From Vibrionales bacterium SWAT-3 (lineage in GTDB: Bacteria > Pseudomonadota > Gammaproteobacteria > Enterobacterales > Vibrionaceae): a stretch of DNA of 43,176 bases. Both the position numbers and the translations under genes were made by a program. Positions 33,383 to 42,370 of this stretch are shown in pieces. The DNA lies in contig AAZW01000041.1 of assembly GCA_000169995.1 (NCBI GenBank), positions 1-43,176 of the forward strand, in the 5' to 3' direction. Each line of letters starts with the position of its first letter. Positions within the stretch are counted from its first letter, which is position 1. A model generated the notes under the pieces. That model was not told where the DNA came from. It made no database searches and saw only the letters and a program-made list of their open reading frames with translations.

Positions 33383-35317
33383 ATGAATTATCGCATCGAC
33401 TTAGCTGTTCTTTCTGAACAAAAAAACAACTGCCGATTTGGCCTTACGGTACATAACTTAAGTGATCTTGACGTTACTGATTGGTCACTCCATTTTGCAT
33501 TTGACCGATTCATCCTTCCAGAGAGTCTGTCGCAAGGTGAATTGACTCAGGTAGGAAGCTTTTGTGCTTACCAGCCAAGTGCCACCGTGTTAAAGGCGAA
33601 CAACCATTACTACCTAGAATTCAGCATTCAAAGCGCTCCATTTCGTTTCTATTCTGATGGTCTCAATGACGCCTTTATCCAAACGCATAACCAAGGCGAA
33701 ACCTCGGTATTGCCAGTAGCAATATCACCAATAGTGCTGGCTTCACCATATCGTGAACGCAGCCAAATCCCAGAAGTAGATGCGGCAGCAGTAGCACTGA
33801 TCCCCCAACCGAATCAATTCGAGCTGAAACAAGGCGGCTTCGCACTGAACAAAGCGTGCAAAGTTGAAGTTCAGTCTCACTTGGCTAAGAAAGCCAGTGC
33901 TTGGCTGCAACAAGAATTACTGACTACGTTTGAGCTAGCGGTTTCAACAGAACTCTCACCAGAAGAAAACGGTGACATTCTACTGCGTAGTAATCCAACT
34001 TTAGATGAAGCCGAGTACAAGCTAACGATCACAGCTCAGCAGGTGGTCGTAGAATCCGGTAGCCAATCAGGCTTTACTCATGCCGTCGCTAGCTTAATCC
34101 AATTGGTTCAACAACAAGATGCTGAACACTTCTCTGTGCCATGTTGCAACATCGCCGATCAACCTCGTTTCAAATACCGAGGCATGATGTTGGACTGCGC
34201 ACGTCACTTCCACTCTGTGGAGCAAGTGAAGCGTTTAATCAACCAACTGGCGCACTACAAATTCAACGTTTTTCATTGGCACCTAACCGATGATGAAGGT
34301 TGGAGAATAGAGATTAAGCGACTACCTCAACTCACTGAAATCGGTGCTTGGCACGGCCCTGACTATGCATTGGAACCGCAATATACCCATATTGCGGAGA
34401 ACTACGGCGGCTTCTACACACAGCAACAGATTCGCGAAGTTATTGAATACGCAGAGCAACGTAGCATCACGGTGATCCCAGAGATCGATATCCCGGGACA
34501 CTGCCGCGCCGCGATCAAATCACTGCCTGATATGTTGGTAGAGCAAGCGGACACCACTCAATATAAGAGCATTCAGCACTACAACGACAATGTACTAAAT
34601 CCAGGTTTATCGGGTACTTATCAGTTCTTAGATATCGTTATTGAAGAAGTCGCTGAACTCTTCCCGAGTGAATTGATTCACATGGGCGCAGACGAAGTGC
34701 CACCTGGAGTGTGGACCAACAGCCCTGCTGCTCAAGCACTGATGAAAGAACATCAATACCAAGACAGCAAAGATCTACAAGGCCACCTGTTCCGCTATGC
34801 CGAGAACAAACTTAAACAGCTAGGCAAACGCATGGTGGGCTGGGAAGAGGCACAACACGGCGACAAGGTGAGCAAAGAGACCATCATCTACTCGTGGCTC
34901 AGCGAAGAAGCCGCCGTGAACTGTGCTCGCCAAGGCTTTGATGTGGTTCTGCAACCCGCACAATTTACTTATCTCGACATGACCCAAGATTATGCACCGG
35001 AAGAGCCGGGCGTAGATTGGGCTGCCGTTATCCCATTAGAACAAGCTTATACCTATGAAGCGCTTGCTGAGATATCCGACACCGACCCAATTCGTAAGCG
35101 GATCCGCGGAATTCAGTGTGCTCTATGGTGTGAGATCGTCACCAACCAAAAGCGTATGGATTACATGGTATTCCCAAGAATTAGCGCTTTAGCTGAAGGA
35201 TGTTGGACACACAAAAACAACCGAAACTGGCTTGATTACCTGTCTCGCCTAAAGGGTCACTTGCCGCTACTCGACAGACTCAATGTTGATTACCGCAACC
35301 CTTGGAAAGCTGAATAA
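33383..35317 (+). CDS. Cytoplasmic GH20 beta-N-acetylhexosaminidase
   Basis: Hydrolyses chitin disaccharide and short oligomers to GlcNAc. Domains: an N-terminal carbohydrate-binding domain (about 1-125), GH20b (about 132-260), then a TIM barrel (from about 262). The catalytic pair D437-E438 in HMGADEVPPG has the same numbering as reported for the V. harveyi enzyme. Supporting motifs are FHWHLTDDEGWRIEI (297-311) and IPEIDIPGHCRA. No signal peptide, so it acts after import. GGGA lies six bases before the ATG. The 644 residues match Vibrio homologues. It competes with ChbP for the same disaccharide. Confidence 0.94.
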   Translation: MNYRIDLAVLSEQKNNCRFGLTVHNLSDLDVTDWSLHFAFDRFILPESLSQGELTQVGSFCAYQPSATVLKANNHYYLEFSIQSAPFRFYSDGLNDAFIQTHNQGETSVLPVAISPIVLASPYRERSQIPEVDAAAVALIPQPNQFELKQGGFALNKACKVEVQSHLAKKASAWLQQELLTTFELAVSTELSPEENGDILLRSNPTLDEAEYKLTITAQQVVVESGSQSGFTHAVASLIQLVQQQDAEHFSVPCCNIADQPRFKYRGMMLDCARHFHSVEQVKRLINQLAHYKFNVFHWHLTDDEGWRIEIKRLPQLTEIGAWHGPDYALEPQYTHIAENYGGFYTQQQIREVIEYAEQRSITVIPEIDIPGHCRAAIKSLPDMLVEQADTTQYKSIQHYNDNVLNPGLSGTYQFLDIVIEEVAELFPSELIHMGADEVPPGVWTNSPAAQALMKEHQYQDSKDLQGHLFRYAENKLKQLGKRMVGWEEAQHGDKVSKETIIYSWLSEEAAVNCARQGFDVVLQPAQFTYLDMTQDYAPEEPGVDWAAVIPLEQAYTYEALAEISDTDPIRKRIRGIQCALWCEIVTNQKRMDYMVFPRISALAEGCWTHKNNRNWLDYLSRLKGHLPLLDRLNVDYRNPWKAE

Positions 35318-35444
35318 AGCAAAACCACAGCATGCTCATACCGAGTGATAGCTGATTCAAATTAAGGTGCTCAGTCCAACAAAACTCAGCATCACTATTT
35401 AAAAATTAGCTGCATAGATGCAGTTTGTTAAAAAGGAAATGACA

Positions 35445-37850
35445 ATGAAATACGGCTATTTCGATAACGACAATCGCGAATACGTCATCACTCGCCCTGA
35501 TGTACCAGCACCTTGGACCAACTACCTAGGTACTGAAAAGTTTTGTACTGTAATTTCGCACAATGCGGGCGGTTACTCGTTCTACAATTCTCCGGAATAC
35601 AACCGTGTTACTAAATTCCGTCCAAACGGCACCTTTGACCGTCCAGGACACTATGTTTACCTGCGTGATGATGAGACTGGTGATTACTGGTCTATCTCTT
35701 GGCAGCCAGTGGCAAAGAGCCTAGATGAAGCGAACTACGAGGTTCGTCACGGTCTGTCATACTCAAAGTTCAAATGTGAATACAGCGGCATTACCGCAAC
35801 CAAAACGCTATTCGTACCTAAGGGCGAAGATGCAGAAGTTTGGGACGTTGTACTAAAGAACAACACTGATAAACCACGTACTATCAGCACATTCTCATTT
35901 GTAGAGTTCTCGTTCAGCCACATCCAATCAGACAACCAAAACCACCAGATGTCTCTGTATTCTGCGGGCACGTCTTACCAAGAAGGTGTGTTGGAATACG
36001 ATCTGTACTACAACACTAACAACTTTGAAGGCTTCTACTACTTAGCGTCAACCTTCTCACCAGACAGCTACGACGGTCAACGTGACAACTTCCTTGGCAT
36101 ATACCGCGATGAAGCTAACCCAATTGCGGTTGAAAACGGTAAGTGTTCTAACAGCGCTCAAACCTGTTACAACCACTGTGGTTCTCTGCATAAGCAATTT
36201 ACCATTCAACCAGGTGAAGAAGTTCGCTTTGCTTACGTACTAGGTATCGGCAAAGGCAACGGTGAGCGCCTGCGTGAAAAGTACCAAGACACTGCAAACG
36301 TAGATGCAGCGTTCCAAGGCATCAAGGATCACTGGGACGAGCGTTGCAACAAGTTCCAAGTTAAGTCTCCAAACGAAGGCTTAGACACCATGATCAACAC
36401 CTGGACACTATACCAAGCAGAAACCTGTGTGGTGTGGTCTCGCTTTGCATCATTCATTGAAGTGGGCGGCCGTACAGGTCTTGGCTACCGTGATACCGCG
36501 CAGGACGCTATCTCAGTGCCTCACGCGAACCCTGCGATGACTCGTAAACGTATCGTCGACCTACTACGCGGCCAAGTTAAAGCGGGCTGCGGCCTACACC
36601 TCTTCGATCCAGACTGGTTTGATCCAGAGAAAGCAGACGTCGAGCCATCAAAATCACCAACGGTAGTCCCAACTCCATCAGATGACGACAAGATCCACGG
36701 CATCGAAGATACTTGTTCTGATGATCACTTATGGATCGTTCCGACCATCATTAAATACGTGATGGAAACCGGTGAGCATGAGTTCTTTGATGAAGTGATT
36801 CCTTACGCAGACGGCGGTGAAGCGACAGTCTACGAACACATGAAAGCGGCACTGAACTTCTCTGCAGAATACGTTGGTCAAACAGGTATCTGTAAAGGTC
36901 TACGTGCTGACTGGAATGACTGTTTGAACCTAGGTGGCGGTGAATCTTCAATGGTTTCATTCCTACACTTCTGGGCTCTGCAAGAATTCTTAGACTTAGC
37001 TAAGTTCCGCAATAACGACGTTGATGTTGCGAAATACACAGAAATGGCAGCGAACGTTCGTGAAGCGTGTGAAACACACCTTTGGGATGATGAAGGCGGT
37101 TGGTACATTCGTGGTCTAACCAAAAATGGCGACAAGATCGGTACAGCTCAACAAGCTGAAGGTCGTGTACACCTTGAGTCAAACACGCTAGCAGTTCTAT
37201 CTGGTGCGGTTTCTCAGGAGCGCGGTGAGAAAGCGATGGATGCTGTCGATGAGAACCTATTCTCTGAATACGGCCTGCACCTAAACTCTCCATCGTTCGC
37301 GACACCAAACGATGATATCGGCTTCGTCACTCGCGTTTACCAAGGCGTAAAAGAGAATGGCGCTATCTTCTCTCACCCGAACCCATGGGCTTGGGTAGCA
37401 GAAGCGAAACTTGGCCGTGGTGACCGTGCGATGAAATTCTACGATGCGCTTAACCCATACAACCAAAACGACATGATTGAAACACGTTACGCAGAACCAT
37501 ACTCGTACGTGCAGTTCATCATGGGTAAAGACCACCAAGACCACGGCCGTGCAAACCACCCATGGTTAACCGGTACCTCTGGTTGGGCTTACTTTGCGGT
37601 AACCAACTTCATTCTTGGTGTTCGTACTGGCTTTGAAGGCTTAACCGTAGATCCTTGTATCCCAACAGATTGGCCAGAGTTTGAAGTGACTCGTCAATGG
37701 CGTGGTGCGACATACAACATCACAGTACAGAACCCGAATGCAGTAAGCAAAGGGGTTGCCTCTATCACTATCAACGGTGAGTCAGTAGAAGGCGCAATCC
37801 CAGTTCAAGCAGAAGGCAGCGTGAACGATGTTGTCGTTGTTCTAGGCTAG
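35445..37850 (+). CDS. chbP: N,N'-diacetylchitobiose phosphorylase (GH94)
   Basis: Uses phosphate to split chitin disaccharide into GlcNAc-1-phosphate and GlcNAc, saving one ATP. It is a cytoplasmic two-domain GH94 enzyme: an N-terminal beta-sandwich and a C-terminal helical barrel. From the ATG at 35445 the product is 801 residues, equal to the V. proteolyticus enzyme of known structure, and the sequence is nearly the same throughout. The catalytic acid (D492 there) lies in GLRADWNDCLNLGGGESS. An upstream in-frame ATG at 35418 would add nine residues; AAGGA sits seven bases before 35445. The preceding 127 bp contain a small CTGCAT/ATGCAG palindrome but no clear promoter. Confidence 0.96.
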   Translation: MKYGYFDNDNREYVITRPDVPAPWTNYLGTEKFCTVISHNAGGYSFYNSPEYNRVTKFRPNGTFDRPGHYVYLRDDETGDYWSISWQPVAKSLDEANYEVRHGLSYSKFKCEYSGITATKTLFVPKGEDAEVWDVVLKNNTDKPRTISTFSFVEFSFSHIQSDNQNHQMSLYSAGTSYQEGVLEYDLYYNTNNFEGFYYLASTFSPDSYDGQRDNFLGIYRDEANPIAVENGKCSNSAQTCYNHCGSLHKQFTIQPGEEVRFAYVLGIGKGNGERLREKYQDTANVDAAFQGIKDHWDERCNKFQVKSPNEGLDTMINTWTLYQAETCVVWSRFASFIEVGGRTGLGYRDTAQDAISVPHANPAMTRKRIVDLLRGQVKAGCGLHLFDPDWFDPEKADVEPSKSPTVVPTPSDDDKIHGIEDTCSDDHLWIVPTIIKYVMETGEHEFFDEVIPYADGGEATVYEHMKAALNFSAEYVGQTGICKGLRADWNDCLNLGGGESSMVSFLHFWALQEFLDLAKFRNNDVDVAKYTEMAANVREACETHLWDDEGGWYIRGLTKNGDKIGTAQQAEGRVHLESNTLAVLSGAVSQERGEKAMDAVDENLFSEYGLHLNSPSFATPNDDIGFVTRVYQGVKENGAIFSHPNPWAWVAEAKLGRGDRAMKFYDALNPYNQNDMIETRYAEPYSYVQFIMGKDHQDHGRANHPWLTGTSGWAYFAVTNFILGVRTGFEGLTVDPCIPTDWPEFEVTRQWRGATYNITVQNPNAVSKGVASITINGESVEGAIPVQAEGSVNDVVVVLG

Positions 37851-37873
37851 TCACGCAACTTAACCAACCACTC

Positions 37874-37903
37874 TTGCCTCAAGCCCTATTGGGTTTGAGG
37901 CAA
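37874..37903 (+). other. Strong hairpin between chbP and the mutase gene
   Basis: A 13-bp stem with one G-U pair (TTGCCTCAAGCCC / GGGTTTGAGGCAA) and loop TATT, followed by AGAGAC rather than T. It ends 21 bp before the next ATG. Confidence 0.8.
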
Positions 37904-37924
37904 AGAGACTAAAAGGATTTTCTA

Positions 37925-39337
37925 ATGATTAAATTTGGTACAGGTGGCTGGCGTGCTTTCATTGGTGAAGAGTTCACCAGAGAGAACGTTCGCCTTGTGG
38001 CACAGGCTCTGGCAAACATCATCAACAATGAAGATGCAGCAAAAAACGGATTTGTGATCGGTTACGACCGTCGCTTTCTTTCCGATAAAGCTGCATGTTG
38101 GTTTGCTGAAGTATTAGCCGCTAACAATATCAAAGTCAGCTTCATCGATAAGTTTGTTCCAACTCCTATCGTGATGTTCCAAGCGAAAGAGATGGGCTGC
38201 ACCTACTCAGCATGTATTACCGCTTCTCACAACCCAGCGGATTACAACGGTATCAAGGTGTTCATTGAAGGTGGTCGGGATGCTGATGAGATCATCACAG
38301 AGAAGATAGAACAGCAAATCGCAACTCTAACCAACGAAGACGTTATCCGCGTCGACTTCGAACAAGCGTTGAATGACAAAGAGATCGAGATCATCAACCC
38401 AATGAACGACTTTGTTGATTCGATCATTAACTTCATCGATATCGAGTCGATCAAAAAAGCGAACCTACGCGTACTGATTGACCCTATGTTTGGTGTAGCG
38501 AAGAACGCCCTACAAACGGTTCTTATCAATGGCCGTTGTGATGTCGACGTTATCAACGATGGTAAAAACCCAGACTTCGGCGGTTTGATGCCTTCACCGA
38601 GCGCAGCAACATTGTATCGCTTGAAGCACTTGGTTGCGGCTGAAGGTTACGACATCGGTATTGGTACCGATGGCGATGCCGACCGCCTAGGTATCATCGA
38701 TGAGAAAGGTAGCTTCATTCACCCTAACGAAGTGCTACTGCTGCTTTACTACTACTTGTTGGAGTACAAAGGCTGGAAAGGCTCGGTAGTTCGCAATATC
38801 GCAACCACTCATCTACTCGATAAAGTGGCGGCCGATCATGGTGAAAAGAGCTTTGAGGTTCCAGTAGGCTTTAAGCATATCAGCTCGCAAATGGAAGCCG
38901 ACGACTCTCTGATTGGTGGGGAAAGTTCGGGTGGTTTAACCATTCGCGGCCACATCAAAGGTAAAGATGGTGTCTTTGCATCAAGCCTACTGGTTGAGAT
39001 GATCAGTGTAACGGGTAAGAAATTGTCAGAACTCCTTGATGAGATCTACTCTAAATATGGCTATGCCTACACCGCGGAAGGCGATTGCAAGTTCAAACCT
39101 TCAGAAAAAGAAGCGCTCTACACCAAGGTCTATGTAGAGAAACAGCTGCCTGAGTTTGAGTACGAGATTGAAAAAGTCAGCTATGAAGATGGTGCCAAGG
39201 TGTACTTTAAGAATGGCGGTTGGGTGATTGCTCGTTTCTCTGGAACAGAGCCTTTACTACGAATCTTCGCAGAAATGGAAGATAAAGAGACAGCAGAACG
39301 TGTTCTTCAAAAAGTGAAAGACTTCCTCTCTCTATAG
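37925..39337 (+). CDS. Phosphohexose mutase, likely GlcNAc-1-phosphate mutase
   Basis: Alpha-D-phosphohexomutase family, 470 residues. Motifs: GTGGWRAF start, phosphoserine loop ITASHNPADYNG (S101), metal-binding DGDADR (249-254), sugar loop GGESSGG (near 338) and phosphate loop FSGTEPLLRI (near 438). It directly follows chbP, whose product is GlcNAc-1-phosphate; conversion to GlcNAc-6-phosphate feeds NagA/NagB. The substrate is inferred from position, since family members cannot be told apart by motifs alone; phosphoglucomutase or phosphomannomutase activity is possible. Last gene of the operon, with AAGGA seven bases before the ATG. Confidence 0.88.
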   Translation: MIKFGTGGWRAFIGEEFTRENVRLVAQALANIINNEDAAKNGFVIGYDRRFLSDKAACWFAEVLAANNIKVSFIDKFVPTPIVMFQAKEMGCTYSACITASHNPADYNGIKVFIEGGRDADEIITEKIEQQIATLTNEDVIRVDFEQALNDKEIEIINPMNDFVDSIINFIDIESIKKANLRVLIDPMFGVAKNALQTVLINGRCDVDVINDGKNPDFGGLMPSPSAATLYRLKHLVAAEGYDIGIGTDGDADRLGIIDEKGSFIHPNEVLLLLYYYLLEYKGWKGSVVRNIATTHLLDKVAADHGEKSFEVPVGFKHISSQMEADDSLIGGESSGGLTIRGHIKGKDGVFASSLLVEMISVTGKKLSELLDEIYSKYGYAYTAEGDCKFKPSEKEALYTKVYVEKQLPEFEYEIEKVSYEDGAKVYFKNGGWVIARFSGTEPLLRIFAEMEDKETAERVLQKVKDFLSL

Positions 39338-39413
39338 GCTTATAGAGTGCAGCAGTTTTGGATGGGACTTAACAAATCACTGCCTTGTTAAAGCCTATAG
39401 GTGAAGAACTCTT

Positions 39414-39447
39414 GCCCAGTACTTTGGTGAAAGTACTGGGCTTTTTT
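39414..39447 (+). terminator. Terminator of the chitin operon
   Basis: A 12-bp perfect stem (GCCCAGTACTTT / AAAGTACTGGGC) with loop GGTG is followed by TTTTTT. It is 77 bp after the mutase stop. Confidence 0.95.
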
Positions 39448-39468
39448 ATAGCTGAGCCACTAAACCAT

Positions 39469-40497
39469 CTAAAAAGCCAGTACGCCTTTAGTGTCTACTT
39501 TCACGGTCACTGGCATACCAACTTCTAACGCTTCCGACGAAGTCGCCAGTAGCTTTTGCCCATTGGCTTCAATCACATAGCGACAATGGTCACCCATGAA
39601 TTGCTGCTCCAATACTGACAAGTTACTGTCTGTATCGTAGCTCGCGACAATGTGCTGAGGTCGTAGTAACAGCGCACACTCAGAGCCAACATCAATCTCC
39701 GTTTGCGCTTTTGCTTCCACTAAGCCCAAGCTGGTTTCGAATTCATTATCTGAGATACGCTGAGCATTTAAGTAACTACCACCACCTAAGAAATCGGCAA
39801 CAAACTTGCTCGACGGGTGGAAGTAAAGCTCAGATGCCGAACCATATTGCTCAATCACACCATGATTCATTACGGCCATTTTATCCGCAAAGGCAAACGC
39901 TTCTTCACGACTGTGAGTAACAAAAATAGCGGTTACGCCCTGCTTCTTAAAGATCTTGCGGATCTGAGAAATCAACTCGTGACGAACTTGGGTATCAATG
40001 TTCGAGAACGGTTCATCGAGTAACAGTAGATCAGGCTTGTAAGCTAAAGAGCGAGCAATAGCGACACGTTGCTGCTGCCCACCAGACAACTGATGAGGAT
40101 AACGTTCACCATATTGATCAAGATGAACCAGCTCTAGCATCTCTTTCACTTTTGCTTTCTTGTCTTGCTCAGACATATCACGCAGGCCAAATGCTACGTT
40201 CTGATTGACGGTCAGGTGCGGAAACAGCGCATAGTCTTGGAAGATCATACCGATGTTACGTTGCTCTGGTGGTAGCCAATTCTTACCATCATCAATAGTC
40301 TGACAGTTAAGATTCATTACCCCATGACTCAACGGAAGTAATCCAGCAATCGCCTTTAGTAAGGTTGTTTTACCACAGCCACTAGCGCCAAGTAGACATA
40401 CGATCTCGCCATGTTCAACTTCAAGAGAAAGCGACTCGAGAACCGTTTGAGACTCATACTTACAAGTCAGATCTTTAATAGATAATGCACAGCTCAT
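39469..40497 (-). CDS. fbpC: Ferric iron ABC transporter ATPase
   Basis: Nucleotide-binding subunit for periplasmic Fe3+ uptake, 342 residues. Walker A GASGCGKT (37-44), signature LSGGQQQR (137-144), Walker B LLLLDEPFSNID (157-168) and FVTHSREEAFA are present. The C-terminal TOBE-like domain includes LLLRPQHI. Its ATG overlaps the stop of the permease gene by one base (TAATG), so translation is coupled. It converges with the chitin operon and has no separate terminator on its own strand that I can see. fbpABC at this location also occurs in V. cholerae. Confidence 0.93.
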   Translation of the reverse strand: MSCALSIKDLTCKYESQTVLESLSLEVEHGEIVCLLGASGCGKTTLLKAIAGLLPLSHGVMNLNCQTIDDGKNWLPPEQRNIGMIFQDYALFPHLTVNQNVAFGLRDMSEQDKKAKVKEMLELVHLDQYGERYPHQLSGGQQQRVAIARSLAYKPDLLLLDEPFSNIDTQVRHELISQIRKIFKKQGVTAIFVTHSREEAFAFADKMAVMNHGVIEQYGSASELYFHPSSKFVADFLGGGSYLNAQRISDNEFETSLGLVEAKAQTEIDVGSECALLLRPQHIVASYDTDSNLSVLEQQFMGDHCRYVIEANGQKLLATSSEALEVGMPVTVKVDTKGVLAF

Positions 40498-42122
40498 TAG
40501 TTTTTTTGCTCCAAAGAACGGTTGACGATGATCAATGGGATTAGACCCACAAGTACAAGTAACACAGCAGGCATCGCAGCCAGCTCTAGATGCTCGTCTG
40601 AGGCATAGTTATAAACATAGGTAGCTAGAGTTTCAAAGTTAAACGGACGCAGCAATAGCGCTGCATTCAACTCTTTCATCGATTCGATAAACACCAATAG
40701 TCCTGCAATCAAAGCACCACGCTTAATCAGAGGCAAATGCACTCGGCGTAACATCTGGTTGGTGTTACAACCCATGGTCTTTGAAGCCATATCCAAAGAC
40801 GGCGACACTTTACTTAGACTACTTTCCACACTGCCGATAGCAACCGCAGAAAAACGCACTACCATCGCAAAAATAAGCGCGAACATAGAGCCAGAGAAGA
40901 TCAGCCCCGGACGTCCCCACTCCATCACTTTCGCAATATCATTAATTAAGTGGTCCATGAACAAAACCGGCACCATCACACCAATTGCCAACACGGTGCC
41001 AGGTACGGCATAACCCATAGAAGCAAGACGCATGTATGCCTGACTTCTCTTACCTGGGCTTACTCGCTGATTAAAGTTCACAATGAGAGCAATGATCACA
41101 CCGATAATCGCAGCCACAATAGAAACATATAAGCTGTTAACGGCGTATTCTCTAAATTCTGGAGTCCAGCTTTGACCGAAGTATTTATAAGCATAAATAA
41201 TTAACTGGCCAAGCGGGAACAAGAATGCGACGCAGACTAGACCCCAACACCAAAACATTGCTAGCCATTTTTTCCAACCAGACAGGTCATAACGAAAATC
41301 TTCACTACTACTGAATTGATTTTGAAATAGCTTCTGTTTACGGCGGCTGTATCGCTCCGAGCTTAGCAATAGAATCACGATAACCAACATGATTGCCGAT
41401 ATTTTCGCTGCCGCGGTCAAGCTTGAGTAGCCTAACCAGGTATCATAAACCGCCGTTGTTAAGGTGTTCACCGCAAAATAGCTGACCGTGCCGAAATCAC
41501 CGATGGTTTCCATAGCAACAAGCGATAAACCGACAGCCATTGATGGGCGCACAAGCGGCAAAGAGATTCGACGGAAGCTTTCCCAAGGTGAGCATTTCAA
41601 TAACCGAGCGGATTGAAGTAGAGAGATGTTCTGTTCCATGAATGCAGCACGGCACAACAGGTATACATAAGGGTATAGAACAAGCGACAGAACAATAATT
41701 GCGCCAGACAAGGTTCTAATATCCGGGAACCAATACTCTCCTGGCCCCCAGCCAGTTAGGTCGCGAAGCAGAATCTGCACTGGGCCGGCGAAGTCAAACC
41801 AATCGGTAAAGATATATCCGACAATATAAGCTGGCATTGCGAGTGGCAAAACTAATGCCCACTGCAACACTTTCTCACCTGGCAGGCGACACATCGCCAT
41901 GATCCAAGCTGAAGGGATACCAAATAATAGCGATAGGAACATGGTTCCGATCACCAAAACAACCGTATTATAAGCGTAAGTCGGCATCACTGTAGACATC
42001 AAATGAGAAAACAGCTCATTTGTCTCACCTACAGCGGTGGTGAATATCGCTAAGATCGGAAAAACCAGTAGTAAAGCTATCAAACCACTACTGGTGTTCC
42101 ATAAATAATTCTTTTCTTTCAT
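40497..42122 (-). CDS. fbpB: Ferric iron ABC transporter permease (fused double domain)
   Basis: Single 541-residue protein with about 12 helices, formed by two homologous permease halves (split near residue 285), the usual FbpB/SfuB layout. Each half carries an ATPase-contact loop: MEQNISLLQSARLLKCSPWESFRRISLPLVRPS in the first and MASKTMGCNTNQMLRRVHLPLIKRG in the second. The start at 42122 has only AGG two bases upstream, a poorly spaced Shine-Dalgarno, so translation may be weak. The stop overlaps the fbpC start. A terminator-like hairpin lies 177 bp upstream, between it and fbpA. Confidence 0.93.
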   Translation of the reverse strand: MKEKNYLWNTSSGLIALLLVFPILAIFTTAVGETNELFSHLMSTVMPTYAYNTVVLVIGTMFLSLLFGIPSAWIMAMCRLPGEKVLQWALVLPLAMPAYIVGYIFTDWFDFAGPVQILLRDLTGWGPGEYWFPDIRTLSGAIIVLSLVLYPYVYLLCRAAFMEQNISLLQSARLLKCSPWESFRRISLPLVRPSMAVGLSLVAMETIGDFGTVSYFAVNTLTTAVYDTWLGYSSLTAAAKISAIMLVIVILLLSSERYSRRKQKLFQNQFSSSEDFRYDLSGWKKWLAMFWCWGLVCVAFLFPLGQLIIYAYKYFGQSWTPEFREYAVNSLYVSIVAAIIGVIIALIVNFNQRVSPGKRSQAYMRLASMGYAVPGTVLAIGVMVPVLFMDHLINDIAKVMEWGRPGLIFSGSMFALIFAMVVRFSAVAIGSVESSLSKVSPSLDMASKTMGCNTNQMLRRVHLPLIKRGALIAGLLVFIESMKELNAALLLRPFNFETLATYVYNYASDEHLELAAMPAVLLVLVGLIPLIIVNRSLEQKN

Positions 42123-42298
42123 CGCCTAATTACAACGAGGCTTAATGAAACACAAATGCAGTTGCAAATACATCTCATGCCCTTTTAGTGGTGGGGGTTA
42201 TTTATACCCATATACGGTAATGACTTCAAGGAGCTGTGCTAATAACTCTCAAGATCAAACGAGAGCTTTGTTTCAAAAAGTGACTTAACTAAAAACAA

Positions 42299-42337
42299 AA
42301 CAACCCCAAGTACCCAAAACGGCAACTTGAGGTTGTT
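42299..42337 (-). terminator. Terminator-like hairpin between fbpA and fbpB
   Basis: Minus-strand AACAACC-T-CAAGT pairs with ACTTG-G-GGTTGTT (13 bp with one U-G), followed by TTGTTTTTAG. It is 33 bp after the fbpA stop. Partial termination would favour the binding protein over fbpBC. The remaining 175 bp up to fbpB show no other clear element. Confidence 0.8.
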
Positions 42338-42370
42338 AAATCTAATATTGGCCGAAGCCTATATTAACAA

